From Flavobacterium limnosediminis JC2902 (GTDB taxonomy: Bacteria; Bacteroidota; Bacteroidia; Flavobacteriales; Flavobacteriaceae), in NCBI RefSeq assembly GCF_000498535.1, contig NZ_AVGG01000018.1, positions 1 to 64,000 of the forward strand: a stretch of 64,000 bases of DNA. Direction: 5' to 3'. The notes below the pieces were generated by a model, which did not search any database, was not told the origin of the DNA, and saw nothing but the letters and a program-made list of their open reading frames with translations. The position numbers were made by a program, and so were the translations under genes. This document shows positions 37,407-46,322 of the stretch, piece by piece. Each line of letters begins with the position of its first letter. Position 1 is the stretch's first letter.

Positions 37407-38990
37407 ATGAATAAAATGCGTTTCCGATTGCTTGTTGTTTTAATGAGTTTGTCCCTTTTGGGGATAATTCTCGTTCAGTTGTATTGGATTGACACTTCCT
37501 ATAAAAATAGCGAAGAACAATTCAAATTTCACGTACAGCAGGTTATAGGAAATGTAGCCACCAAACTGGAGCAGCAGGAGGCTTTTGAGTTTTACAGATG
37601 GTATGATAAACTGACGGACAGTATAGGTAAAGCGCCAAAACAAAGCGAGTTGAAAGAATACTTCTTTGTGGAACGCAATCCGAAAACAAACGAGCAGATT
37701 ATTTATTCCAACACCATCATCGCTGAAGATTACGGTTTGAATCGTTCGTTCTTTGATAAGAATTCTGACTCGGTCCCGGTTAAAAGTTTTGTAGCCAAAC
37801 GGAAAACAGAAATCTATAATGGAAACATTATTGATAATTCCGGAATGCGCAAAAACAATACCCCTGATATAACCATCGAAAAAACGGGTGCCCTGAATAT
37901 TTTGGATAAAGCCCAATTCGAAATTTATTTTAAAGATTACTTGGCTTTAAAACCAATACAGGACAGGATTACGAAAGAGCGACTTAACGCAATGCTGGAA
38001 AACGAATTGCGACAATACGGAGTGAAGACGCCTTTCGAATTCGGTATTTACAGTGATGGTCTTGCGACAAAAATTAAATCAGAAGATTTTAACTACGACA
38101 AGAAATCAACTTACGGAATTCCGGTTTTTACCGATAACGACAATGAAAACAAATATCAACTGCTGGTGAGTTTTCCTCAAAAAGGTAAGTTTCTGTTTTC
38201 ATCATTGGTAGGAATCACGTCGCTTTCGCTGATTTTCACACTGGTAATTATCGTGGCCTATTTCAGCGCCCTGAATCAGTTGATTAAGCAAAAGCAGATT
38301 TCGGAAATCAAAACCGATTTCATTAATAATATGACCCATGAGTTTAAAACGCCTATCGCAACCATCAATCTTGCTTTAGATGCGATCAGAAACCCAAAAA
38401 TCATAGAAGACCGTGAGAAAGTAGAACGCTACCTGCAAATGATCAGAGATGAGAACAAGCGCATGCACGCGCAGGTGGAAAATGTACTCCGCATTTCAAA
38501 ACTGGAGCGAAAAGAGTTAGAAATAAGCAAAGAACCAACAGACGTTCACGATATTATTGAAGATGCCATAGAACACGTTAACCTGATTGTGGAAGATCGC
38601 GGAGGTGTGATTACAAGCAATCTGGAGGCGAAGCGAACAACCATTCTGCTGAATGACGTTCACTTTACCAACGTGATGGTTAACATACTGGACAATGCCA
38701 TAAAATATTCTCCTGAAGCCCCAATAATAGAGGTTTCAACGGAAAATGTCAAAGATTTTGTCCTGATTAAAATAAAAGACCAGGGAGCCGGAATGAGCAA
38801 AATTGCCCTGAAAAGAATATTTGAAAAGTTTTACAGAGAACATACCGGTGATTTACACAACGTAAAAGGACACGGTTTAGGACTGGCCTATGTAAAAAGA
38901 ATCGTAGAAGACCACAATGGCCAGATTTTTGTGGAAAGTGAAAAGGGGAAGGGAAGTACCTTCACAATTAAAATGCCTTTAATAAATTAA
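37407..38990 (+). CDS. Sensor histidine kinase (RprX-like)
   Basis: 527-aa membrane kinase. TM1 about 7-27, a periplasmic sensor region of about 235 residues, TM2 about 265-287, then dimerisation domain with phospho-acceptor H311 in NNMTHEFKTPIATI, and ATPase domain with N box NILDNAIKYSP, DQGAGMS, FEKFYRE and GHGLGLAYV. I take the ATG at 37407; a TTG one codon earlier also opens the frame, and a TAATTTTG -7-like box at 37394-37401 would place transcription at or after this ATG, so M4 (37416) is possible. Paired with the response regulator 5 nt downstream; resembles Bacteroides RprX. Confidence 0.92.
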   Translation: MNKMRFRLLVVLMSLSLLGIILVQLYWIDTSYKNSEEQFKFHVQQVIGNVATKLEQQEAFEFYRWYDKLTDSIGKAPKQSELKEYFFVERNPKTNEQIIYSNTIIAEDYGLNRSFFDKNSDSVPVKSFVAKRKTEIYNGNIIDNSGMRKNNTPDITIEKTGALNILDKAQFEIYFKDYLALKPIQDRITKERLNAMLENELRQYGVKTPFEFGIYSDGLATKIKSEDFNYDKKSTYGIPVFTDNDNENKYQLLVSFPQKGKFLFSSLVGITSLSLIFTLVIIVAYFSALNQLIKQKQISEIKTDFINNMTHEFKTPIATINLALDAIRNPKIIEDREKVERYLQMIRDENKRMHAQVENVLRISKLERKELEISKEPTDVHDIIEDAIEHVNLIVEDRGGVITSNLEAKRTTILLNDVHFTNVMVNILDNAIKYSPEAPIIEVSTENVKDFVLIKIKDQGAGMSKIALKRIFEKFYREHTGDLHNVKGHGLGLAYVKRIVEDHNGQIFVESEKGKGSTFTIKMPLIN

Positions 38991-38995
38991 AAAAT

Positions 38996-39712
38996 ATGGA
39001 TGCAACCAACAAAAAAATTCTATTAGTAGAAGATGATCCAAATTTCGGAGCGGTATTGAAAGATTATTTAATCATAAATGATTTTGATGTAACCTTGGCT
39101 AAAAACGGAATGGAAGGTTTCGAAAAGTTCAAGAAAGACAACTACGATTTGTGTATTCTTGATGTAATGATGCCTTACAAAGACGGTTATACCCTGGCGC
39201 GCGAAATACGCGAGAAAAACAAAGAGGTGCCTATTATTTTCCTTACGGCTAAATCCATGAAAGAAGACGTACTGAAAGGATATAAGGTTGGAGCCGACGA
39301 TTACCTGAACAAACCATTTGATTCGGAAGTGTTATTGATGAAAATAAAAGCCATCATCCTGCGTAAAGCTTCCGAGACCAAAACGGATAATACGAAATTT
39401 GAATTCGAAATCGGTAAATTCCACCTGAATTCAAAACTTCGTTTCTTAACATTTCCTGACGACGAACCTATTAAATTGTCGCCTAAAGAGAATGAGTTGC
39501 TGAAAATGCTGGCATTGCATGAAAACGATCTGATGCCTCGTGAATTGGCATTAACTAAAATCTGGAGAGATGATAACTATTTTACTTCCAGAAGTATGGA
39601 TGTTTACATCGCCAAATTACGTAAGTACCTGAAACAGGACGAAGATGTCGAAATTTTAAATATTCACGGTGAAGGTTTCCGTTTGGTAATCAAAGGAAAA
39701 GCAGCCGAATAA
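38996..39712 (+). CDS. rprY: Response regulator, OmpR/PhoB type (RprY-like)
   Basis: 238 aa. The receiver has acidic pocket EDD (12-14), phospho-acceptor D56 in CILDVMMP, T and K in FLTAKS and LNKPFD. The C-terminal winged helix (about 140-235) shows LSPKENELLKMLALHEND, the recognition-helix region RSMDVYIAKLRKYL and GEGFRLV. Encoded 5 nt after the kinase, so a cognate pair. RprY is reported as a redox-sensitive regulator in Bacteroidota; whether that applies here is inferred from similarity only. A terminator follows. Confidence 0.92.
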   Translation: MDATNKKILLVEDDPNFGAVLKDYLIINDFDVTLAKNGMEGFEKFKKDNYDLCILDVMMPYKDGYTLAREIREKNKEVPIIFLTAKSMKEDVLKGYKVGADDYLNKPFDSEVLLMKIKAIILRKASETKTDNTKFEFEIGKFHLNSKLRFLTFPDDEPIKLSPKENELLKMLALHENDLMPRELALTKIWRDDNYFTSRSMDVYIAKLRKYLKQDEDVEILNIHGEGFRLVIKGKAAE

Positions 39713-39739
39713 CAACATTGATTAATTATATTGTAAAAG

Positions 39740-39771
39740 AAGCTCTGAGAAATCAGGGCTTTTTTTTTTTT
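39740..39771 (+). terminator. Terminator after rprY
   Basis: AGCTCTGA (39741-39748) pairs with TCAGGGCT (39753-39760), one G-T wobble, followed by eleven or more T. Confidence 0.9.
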
Positions 39772-39806
39772 GAAACTGATCCGGCTTTCCGCTACAGGAT
39801 TTTTCA

Positions 39807-39880
39807 TAAAAAAAGGAGTTCCAAAGAACAAAAAAGAGCTTCCGTTGGTCGCTTTTTTTCTTCAGGAACTCCAGATTTTT
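39807..39880. terminator. Bidirectional palindromic terminator-like element
   Basis: An A run, GGAGTTCC (39815-39822), an inner A-rich/T-rich stem (AAAAAAGAGC with GCTTTTTTT, about 39831-39859), GGAACTCC (39865-39872), then a T run. A run on the left and T run on the right mean it can terminate on both strands. Lies in the 446-bp convergent gap 39713-40158. Confidence 0.6.
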
Positions 39881-40004
39881 TATCAAAAAATGCCTTTCGC
39901 TGCAAATGAAATTCACTGAACACCAATTAAAATAAACGTACAGTGAAGTAATTCGGGTTAGGGCGTGGCTGTTAACCGAATTGTTTTATCTCCAGAACAC
40001 AATC

Positions 40005-40135
40005 TGCTAAAATCAGTTTAATCTGTGAAAATCTGCGAAATCGGTGTTTTAAACAGTTACGTCCAAATAATTGAAGAAATTCAAAAATGGTAATGTTTTC
40101 TAAACGCAATCTGCTAAAATCGGTTAAATCTGCGT
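40005..40135. repeat. CTGCTAAAATC / AATCTGTGAAAATC repeats
   Basis: Two similar blocks, CTGCTAAAATCAGTTTAATC (40006-40025) and CTGCTAAAATCGGTTAAATC (40111-40130), plus AATCTGTGAAAATCTGCG. They share vocabulary with the repeats at 4232-4860 and lie in the convergent gap. Confidence 0.55.
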
Positions 40136-40158
40136 GCAAAAAACATACAAAGAAGCGC

Positions 40159-40893
40159 TTACTTCCGTTCCAAAACCAAAGCAAAACAAACCTTATCGTC
40201 TTTGGTAACTGAAAAATAACCATGATCTTCATCCGAATGGATTTCCACCTGGTCATCCAAATTCAGTTCCCTTAAAAAGTTCATCTCCAGACTCTTAATT
40301 TGCTGCTTCAGAATCGTTTTCGGATTCATTGTATCAAGACACCACTCTAAATATTTGGTGTTATTCACATGGTTTACAATGTCTAAATCCGACAAAACCA
40401 CGGTTCGTTCCGTAATTTTCTCTGTTTCCTGCAGTATGTTTATGCGGGAAAAACTATGTTCAGTGGCTTTGTGATCACCATATTTATCAAAATGTTCGTG
40501 CGGTAAAGCTAAAGGCTCCGCTTTGCGGTGTTGTGTATTGAAAACTACCCAATACGTCGTTGCTCCGGCAATTTTCTTTCCGTCAAGATACATTTCTATA
40601 TTACGAATGGAGCGCGAGCCTTCCAGATTTTCGATCCACGTTTTTACGGTGACTTTATCCTGCCATTTTGGTAATGAATCAATTTCAATACGAATCCGGC
40701 TCAAAACCCAAGCCTGATGATGCTCCTGCATATCGTTAAAACTCAGCCCACCCAAAATGGAATGTTCCGCGGCGGTAAGCTGTAATAAATTGCACAAATC
40801 CACATACTTCAAATAAGCATTCGGAGCGCATTGGGTAAAATTAATGTCCCATTCGTGCTCATAAAAGGAAGTGAAGTCGGGTGAAATTGGCAT
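40159..40893 (-). CDS. Acyl-[acyl-carrier-protein] thioesterase
   Basis: 244-aa double hot-dog thioesterase of the acyl-ACP thioesterase family, releasing fatty acids from ACP. First hot-dog repeat about 1-130: an N-terminal FTQCAPNAYLKYVDLCNLLQLTAAEHS, AWVLSRIRIEIDSLPKWQDKVTVKTW and ATTYWVVFN. Second repeat about 150-244: SDLDIVNHVNNTKYLEWCLD, containing the catalytic-type N-H-V-N-N-x-x-Y motif. Cytosolic. A hexameric 7-nt repeat lies just upstream of its start. miaA precedes it on the same strand. Confidence 0.88.
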   Translation of the reverse strand: MPISPDFTSFYEHEWDINFTQCAPNAYLKYVDLCNLLQLTAAEHSILGGLSFNDMQEHHQAWVLSRIRIEIDSLPKWQDKVTVKTWIENLEGSRSIRNIEMYLDGKKIAGATTYWVVFNTQHRKAEPLALPHEHFDKYGDHKATEHSFSRINILQETEKITERTVVLSDLDIVNHVNNTKYLEWCLDTMNPKTILKQQIKSLEMNFLRELNLDDQVEIHSDEDHGYFSVTKDDKVCFALVLERK

Positions 40894-40915
40894 TTTGATG
40901 AGTTATGTGTTATGA

Positions 40916-40957
40916 GAGACAAGAGACAAGAGACAAGAGACAAGAGACAAGAGACAA
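40916..40957 (-). repeat. Six tandem copies of the 7-mer GAGACAA
   Basis: Perfect microsatellite, six units of GAGACAA, between miaA and the thioesterase gene, about 20 nt upstream of the latter's start. Copy number could vary by slippage and change spacing in this intergenic leader. Confidence 0.9.
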
Positions 40958-40988
40958 GAAATCTTTAAATATGTGAAAATTATATCCA

Positions 40989-41948
40989 TTATCGGTTATA
41001 TCTCTTTTCTTCAGTGTTGCTTCTATTTTCTATTTCCGATTCTACAAAGTTAGTGATTTCCGAAATATCCGTCAGATAATCAAACCAGTTAGTGTTCTCG
41101 GTACGTTTAAACCAGGTAATCTGGCGCTTGGCAAAACGACGCGTGTTTTTCTTGATTTCTTCAACCGCAAAATCCAGGGTCGTTTTTCCGTCGAAATAAT
41201 CAAATAATTCGCGATATCCGACTGTTTGTAAGGCGTTCAAATTTCTGTTCGGATATAAAGCCTGTGCTTCTTCCAACAAGCCTTCTTTCATCATCAGATC
41301 CACGCGAAGGTTAATGCGTTCGTACATTTTTTCCCTTTCAGCTTCCAGACCGATAACGATAGGAGTGAAGTTGCGGGTATTTTTCTTTTGTCCGATAAAA
41401 GAAGAATAGGGTTTTCCGCTTCCGATACAAACTTCCACAAAGCGCATCATACGCTGTGGATTAAGCAAAGTTTGCGGATTTTCTGCGGTTATTTTGGTAA
41501 AGAAACCGATATCTCTTTTTTCTAATTCGTTTTGCAGATAGGTAATCCCTTTAGCTTCGTATTCTTTTCGGATTTCCTCGCGCACAGAGGCATCAATTGC
41601 AGGAAAATCATCAAAGCCTTTCAGTACGGCATCCACATACAATCCGGAACCGCCCACCATAATCTGAATGTTATTTTCTTTAAAAAGTTCGTCCAATTTG
41701 GCAAGCGCTTCGGTTTCAAAATCACCAACAGAATATTGTTCAAAGACCGATTTGTTCTGGATGAAATGATGTTTAGCCGCAGCCAATTCTGTTGGATTCG
41801 GAACGGCTGTACCGATAGTCATTTCTTTAAAAAACTGCCGGCTGTCACAAGAGATAATCTCACATCCAAAGTGCTGTGCTAATTTTATGCTTAAAGCGGT
41901 TTTTCCAATAGCTGTAGGACCGATGATGGTTATAAGGTAATTATTCAT
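40989..41948 (-). CDS. miaA: tRNA dimethylallyltransferase MiaA
   Basis: 319-aa enzyme that isopentenylates A37 of tRNAs reading UNN codons (EC 2.5.1.75). P-loop GPTAIGKTALS near the N terminus, ISCDSRQFFKEMTIGTA, HHFIQNKS, GGSGLYVDAVLKG, NPQRMMRFVEV and C-terminal QTVGYRELFDYFDG with RRFAKRQITWFKR. All conserved. Its start overlaps the stop of the upstream K+ channel gene by 8 nt. Confidence 0.95.
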   Translation of the reverse strand: MNNYLITIIGPTAIGKTALSIKLAQHFGCEIISCDSRQFFKEMTIGTAVPNPTELAAAKHHFIQNKSVFEQYSVGDFETEALAKLDELFKENNIQIMVGGSGLYVDAVLKGFDDFPAIDASVREEIRKEYEAKGITYLQNELEKRDIGFFTKITAENPQTLLNPQRMMRFVEVCIGSGKPYSSFIGQKKNTRNFTPIVIGLEAEREKMYERINLRVDLMMKEGLLEEAQALYPNRNLNALQTVGYRELFDYFDGKTTLDFAVEEIKKNTRRFAKRQITWFKRTENTNWFDYLTDISEITNFVESEIENRSNTEEKRYNR

Positions 41949-42780
41949 AGTCTAATTTTTCACCGCAATGATGGCAAAAACGGGCATCTTCATTAGTAAT
42001 TATAGTAGTGCAAGAGGGGCATTTTTTAGCAGTTTCGTTGGCTTTCTGAATTCTTTTCGCAGCGGCAAATTCGGCCGTTACGATTCCGGTAGGTACAGCG
42101 ATAATTCCGTAACCCATAATCATGATACAGGACGCTATGATTTGTCCGAGTATGGTAACAGGTGCAATATCACCATAGCCCACAGTGGTCAGCGTAACAA
42201 TACACCAATAAATACTGGTGGGAATACTGGTGAAACCGCTTTCTTTCCCTTCAACTACATACATGACGGCGCCCAATAAAATGGAAACAATCAGTACGAA
42301 ATAGACAAACACGATAATTTTCGTCCGACTGGCTTTAATGGCTAATTTTAATTGTGATTCCTGACCGGTAAAATGCACTAAATTCAATATTCCGAACAAA
42401 CGCAATAAACGCAACGCCCGAATCACCGACAACATTCGCGAACCCGGAATGAAAAACGACAGATACATTGGCAAAATCGAAATGAAATCGACTATACCAT
42501 AAAAACTGAAAATATAGTTAAGTGGTTTTTTATTGCAGATAATCCGCAGTATGTACTCTAAAGTGAAGGATATCGTAATAATCCATTCGGATATAATAAT
42601 GAAGGAATGGTATTTGGCATCAAGCTTTTCCACCGATTCCAACATCACCAACAAAACACTCAGAAGAATGACACCAAGCAGAATTAAATCGAAAAGACGT
42701 CCCGCAACAGTATTTGAACCATAAATGATGATATAAATTTTCTGTCGAAGAATTTCGTATTCCGATTTGAATTTTTTCAT
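41941..42780 (-). CDS. Voltage-gated-like potassium channel with C-terminal zinc ribbon
   Basis: 279-aa six-transmembrane ion channel. S1-S4 about 28-150 with a positively charged S4 (SRMLSVIRALRLLRLF), pore-loop selectivity filter TLTTVGYGDI (K+ type) near 205 and S6 after it. The C-terminal tail (about 250-277) ends in a zinc-ribbon pair, CPSC ... CHHC, unusual on a channel tail. No RCK domain. It overlaps miaA by 8 nt. Confidence 0.87.
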   Translation of the reverse strand: MKKFKSEYEILRQKIYIIIYGSNTVAGRLFDLILLGVILLSVLLVMLESVEKLDAKYHSFIIISEWIITISFTLEYILRIICNKKPLNYIFSFYGIVDFISILPMYLSFFIPGSRMLSVIRALRLLRLFGILNLVHFTGQESQLKLAIKASRTKIIVFVYFVLIVSILLGAVMYVVEGKESGFTSIPTSIYWCIVTLTTVGYGDIAPVTILGQIIASCIMIMGYGIIAVPTGIVTAEFAAAKRIQKANETAKKCPSCTTIITNEDARFCHHCGEKLDYE

Positions 42781-42808
42781 GAAGTGATAAGTGATACTTC
42801 AAAGTTAC

Positions 42809-44170
42809 TTAAAATCGGACAATTTTAATGACTTTCTTTTTTCGGATGTAGTTCAGGATAATGTTTCTCGAATCCCGGTTGTTTTCCATCGGAATGATGA
42901 TATTCTTCAGAATTTCGATGTTGTTAATCTGATAATTCAGATCATAAAAACAATAGCCTTTGTAAATACCATTTTCAATCAATACGGCACTTCGCTCATT
43001 TACGTTTCTGCCCTGATCCACAATAACCATGCTTTGGCTTTGCAACTGATTGGTTTCCACAAAATGGGTAACCCTTTTGTTGTATTCTTCAGGCGCTTCT
43101 TTCCCGATACAAGCTCCGTAACATTCTTTTAAATCATACTGAAAACAGCTTTTCTTAGTATCGTACAAACCATTTACTTTCTGGCAAAGATGGTTTTCTT
43201 CGGTAATTTTATGCAACAACGATTTCCCTTCCTGAAGGGTGGCAAAAGAAGTGATTTCTTTTTTTCTGCCGTCGGTTTTCTGTACTTTCAATGCAATATA
43301 CCCTTCCTTATTTTTTTCGGCATACAGCGCCCACGGAAAAATGGTTTTGCGTTGCGATCTGTTGTATGGAGGTCGGTTGATTTTTATTTCTTCGCTTTCT
43401 TTCAGGAGCGCAATCAATTCGCTTCCGGTTTCTTCGAAAGTGACCGCAAAAACCTCATTTTGCAGTTTCTTGGCTTTACGGTCGGTTCCCGTAAAATGTT
43501 GGTTTACGCGTTTTTTAACGTTCTTGCTTTTTCCGATATAGATGATGGTTCCGTCCTCACGGTGAATATAATAAATTCCGGTTTTTGACGGAATACTGTC
43601 GATAATGTCCAGCAATTTCGGCGACATGCCCGCTTTTACTTCCGTCTTGATGTAGCTTTTTACGATTTCTTTTTCAAGATCTTTGGACAAAAGCATTTTG
43701 AAAAGTTTCACGGTTGCCATGGCATCTCCCGTAGCACGATGCCTGTCGGCCATTGGAATTCCCAAAGCTCTTACCAATTTCCCCAAACTGTAGGAATGAT
43801 GTCCCGGTAGTAATTTTTTGGAAAGTTCAACCGTGCAGAGAGTCGGTTTTTTAAAGTCGAATCCCAACCTTCGGAATTCGGTTTGCATGATCCGGTAATC
43901 AAACGAAGCATTGTGCGCCACGATGATACAACCATCTGTAATTTCAATAATACGTTTGGCCACTTCATAAAACTTCGGAGCCGAACGCAACATCGCATTG
44001 TTAATACCGGTAAGTTTCACCACAAAAGGCTGAATCGGAATTTCCGGATTGATTAAACTGATAAACTGGTCAACAATTTCATGACCATCAAATTTATAGA
44101 TGGCGATTTCCGTAATACCTTCTTCGTTGTATTGGCCTCCCGTGGTTTCTATGTCTAAAATTGCGTACAA
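42809..44170 (-). CDS. DnaQ-like exonuclease fused to GIY-YIG nuclease domain
   Basis: 453 aa. N-terminal DEDDh 3'-5' exonuclease (about 1-170): ILDIETTGG (DxE), AHNASFDYRIM, and DRHRATGDAMAT (H and D). Then a GIY-YIG domain (about 195-275): KTGIYYIHREDGTIIYIGKSKNVKKRVNQHF, as in UvrC/Cho. A C-terminal region continues the Cho-like architecture (KINRPPYNRSQRKTIFPW and CYGACIGKEAPEEYNKRV). This exo-UvrC-N fusion is annotated in many bacteria as a PolC-type/excinuclease-related protein; biological role is likely DNA repair but not established. Confidence 0.88.
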   Translation of the reverse strand: MYAILDIETTGGQYNEEGITEIAIYKFDGHEIVDQFISLINPEIPIQPFVVKLTGINNAMLRSAPKFYEVAKRIIEITDGCIIVAHNASFDYRIMQTEFRRLGFDFKKPTLCTVELSKKLLPGHHSYSLGKLVRALGIPMADRHRATGDAMATVKLFKMLLSKDLEKEIVKSYIKTEVKAGMSPKLLDIIDSIPSKTGIYYIHREDGTIIYIGKSKNVKKRVNQHFTGTDRKAKKLQNEVFAVTFEETGSELIALLKESEEIKINRPPYNRSQRKTIFPWALYAEKNKEGYIALKVQKTDGRKKEITSFATLQEGKSLLHKITEENHLCQKVNGLYDTKKSCFQYDLKECYGACIGKEAPEEYNKRVTHFVETNQLQSQSMVIVDQGRNVNERSAVLIENGIYKGYCFYDLNYQINNIEILKNIIIPMENNRDSRNIILNYIRKKKVIKIVRF

Positions 44171-44280
44171 AATTCAGTATTCAGTGTTCAGTAATCAGTG
44201 TTCGGTTCGGGATAAAATTTCTTGTCTCTCCTATCTCCCTTTTCCCTTCTTGTTTCTTGCTTCTATTTTCTATTCTCCTC
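44171..44280. repeat. Low-complexity spacer with repeated words
   Basis: Repeated CAGTATTCAGTGTTCAGTAATCAGTG-like words followed by CTTGTCTCTCCTATCTCCC and a second CTATCTCCC. Spacer between two co-directional genes; no coding or regulatory signal seen. Confidence 0.6.
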
Positions 44281-44940
44281 CTATCTCCCTCCAAATATAC
44301 TACTTCCAATCCGAACCATCGTACTTCCGCATTCAATTGCAAGTTGATAATCGCCGGACATTCCCATGGAAAGGGTGGAAAGTTGAAAATTGAAAGCTGA
44401 AAATTCTTTGTATTTATCAAAAATCTCCTTCAGATGCAGAAACTCTTTTCTGATTTGTTCCTGATTATCCGTAAAAGTGGCCATTCCCATCAAACCTACA
44501 ATTTTCACGTTTTCAAAAGTTTTAAATTCTTCTGAATTCAGAATTTCATTCAGTTCCTCCTCGTTTAATCCGAATTTTGTTTCCTCTTCGGCAATGGAAA
44601 TCTGCAAAAGACAGTTGATGTTTTTTCTGTATCTCTTGGCTTGTCGGTTAATTTCTTTAAGCAATTTAAAACTGTCAACACCGTGAATCAACTTCACGTA
44701 GGGAACCATGTATTTTACCTTATTCGACTGAACATGACCAATCATGTGCCATTGGATGTCTTTTGGCATTTGCTGCCACTTTTCAGTCATTTCCTGAACT
44801 TTGTTCTCCCCGAAAATGCGCTGACCGGCGTCGTAAGCTTCCATCAGATCACTAACCGGTTTGGTTTTGGAAACCGCTACCAGAGTTACGTTTTCGGGAA
44901 GTGAAGATTTTATATGTTGAAGGTTGGATTGGATTGACAT
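44281..44940 (-). CDS. YggS/PROSC family PLP homeostasis protein
   Basis: 219-aa pyridoxal-phosphate-binding protein of the YggS/YBL036C family, which buffers free PLP; not an active alanine racemase. PLP lysine in LVAVSKTKPV (K25), GENKVQEMTEKW, WHMIGHVQSNK, EEETKFGL, LMGMATFT, LSMGMSGDYQLAIECGSTMVRIGSSIFG. Just before LSMGMS the loop reads FSAFNFQLSTLS, encoded by AAGTTGAAAATTGAAAGCTG (44381-44400 +strand), a low-complexity repeat of the type found in nearby intergenic spacers. The catalytic parts are unaffected and the frame is open. Confidence 0.92.
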   Translation of the reverse strand: MSIQSNLQHIKSSLPENVTLVAVSKTKPVSDLMEAYDAGQRIFGENKVQEMTEKWQQMPKDIQWHMIGHVQSNKVKYMVPYVKLIHGVDSFKLLKEINRQAKRYRKNINCLLQISIAEEETKFGLNEEELNEILNSEEFKTFENVKIVGLMGMATFTDNQEQIRKEFLHLKEIFDKYKEFSAFNFQLSTLSMGMSGDYQLAIECGSTMVRIGSSIFGGR

Positions 44941-45017
44941 TTTTAATTTATTTTGGGAGATTAAAATCAGATGTGAAAAACATTTTCAAATCTTCAAATT
45001 GACACATTTTCAAATTA

Positions 45018-46235
45018 TTAAAGCTCATAGACCACAAGCCCACTCCGTAATTTAGGTTCAATATACGTGCTTTTGGGAGGCATGATCAGATTTTCGTCGG
45101 CAATGGTTTTAATTTCTTCGATATCGATCGGGTAGAGCGTGAAACCCACTTCAAATTCCCCCTCGTCAATTAAATCTTTTATAGCAGAAACGGATTGTTT
45201 TCCGGGAATATAATCGATGCGCTCATCGTTTCTTAAATCTCCGATTCCCAACAGCGGGTGCAGGACTTTATTATACAAAATCTGTGCGTCAAGATTGTCC
45301 AAAATGCCTTTTTCATTTTTGTTACCCTTGTAGAACAATGCGTAAAATGAACCGTCAAGATACATTCCGAATTCGTTCTTGTTCTGCGGTTTCCACAATT
45401 CCTGATCTTTCGGTTTTATGATGAAATTTTGAGAAAGTTTTTTAATAAATTCCTCTTTCGAAAGTCCGTTCAGATCACGTATAATCCGATTGAATTCATA
45501 AATTTTGATATTACTTTCGGCAATCAGAAAACTCATGAAATACTGCAGGTTTTCCTTCCCCGTATGTTTGTTCTGTTCGTACAGTAATTCCGCTGAGGCG
45601 GAGCGATGATGACCATCGGCAATATAAAGATTCGGAATCTTTTCAAAATGTTCCTGGAGCCAATCGATTTCACTTTGTGTATCAATTTTCCACAACGTAT
45701 GTTTTTCTTTGTTGGTGGTGGAAAATTCATAAACCGGATTCGTTTTTTTACGTAAACCGATAAAAGTGTTGATTTCGATGCTGTCCGGGTAAGTTATCAG
45801 TACCGGTTCGGTATTGAAGTTGGTCTTATGCAGGTACTCTTTGAAAAGCTCCACGCGGTATTGCAGCGTGTCTTCATGTTTTCTGATGACATTCTCCTGA
45901 TAATCCTTAACGGAAGTTCCGGCAATAATTCCCGTGAAAATTCCCGATTTTGTCTGAATTTCATAAAGGAAAAAAACCGGGTTTTCCTCAGTAATCAGAA
46001 TATTTTCCTCTTTGAAATCCCGGTATTTGTGCGCAACACCTTTAAAGCGTTTGTCCGTCGAAATTTTGTGCAGATTGGCATAAGCGGGATTAATGACATG
46101 CAAAAACGAATACGGATTAAAATTCAGCCAGGCTGCGAGCTCGGCCGGACTGTAATCGTCATACGTTCTGCAGGTCACCAACGCTACTTTATCTGCAATG
46201 GGACGAACTGCTTTAAAAGGAATTATTTTGGCCAT
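45018..46235 (-). CDS. DUF1015 family protein
   Basis: 405-aa conserved cytosolic protein of the DUF1015 family. Family features seen: N-terminal IIPFKAVRPI (a typical start), AAWLNFNPYSFLHVINP, the central YIADGHHRSASAELL motif, which is the most conserved segment, and a C-terminal MPPKSTYIEPKLRSGLVVYEL. From memory this family is often found near phosphoglycerate dehydrogenase/serC in Bacteroidota; its biochemical role is not established. Here neighbours are yggS and a hydroxyacyl-CoA dehydrogenase. Confidence 0.88.
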   Translation of the reverse strand: MAKIIPFKAVRPIADKVALVTCRTYDDYSPAELAAWLNFNPYSFLHVINPAYANLHKISTDKRFKGVAHKYRDFKEENILITEENPVFFLYEIQTKSGIFTGIIAGTSVKDYQENVIRKHEDTLQYRVELFKEYLHKTNFNTEPVLITYPDSIEINTFIGLRKKTNPVYEFSTTNKEKHTLWKIDTQSEIDWLQEHFEKIPNLYIADGHHRSASAELLYEQNKHTGKENLQYFMSFLIAESNIKIYEFNRIIRDLNGLSKEEFIKKLSQNFIIKPKDQELWKPQNKNEFGMYLDGSFYALFYKGNKNEKGILDNLDAQILYNKVLHPLLGIGDLRNDERIDYIPGKQSVSAIKDLIDEGEFEVGFTLYPIDIEEIKTIADENLIMPPKSTYIEPKLRSGLVVYEL

Positions 46236-46322
46236 TTATTGAGGGATAAGTGATTAGGGAAAAGGGATAAGTAGAATCTGATTTTCTTAAGACTTTTCCC
46301 TTGTCCCTTCTCTCTTTTAACT

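Noticed and set aside
39718..39916. 63-64 codon ORFs on both strands after rprY
   Set aside because: Both run through terminator hairpins and homopolymer runs, so they are artefacts of palindromic DNA.
44281..44940. Frameshift or insertion disabling the yggS-like gene
   Set aside because: The low-complexity stretch is in frame, and all conserved motifs on both sides are intact.
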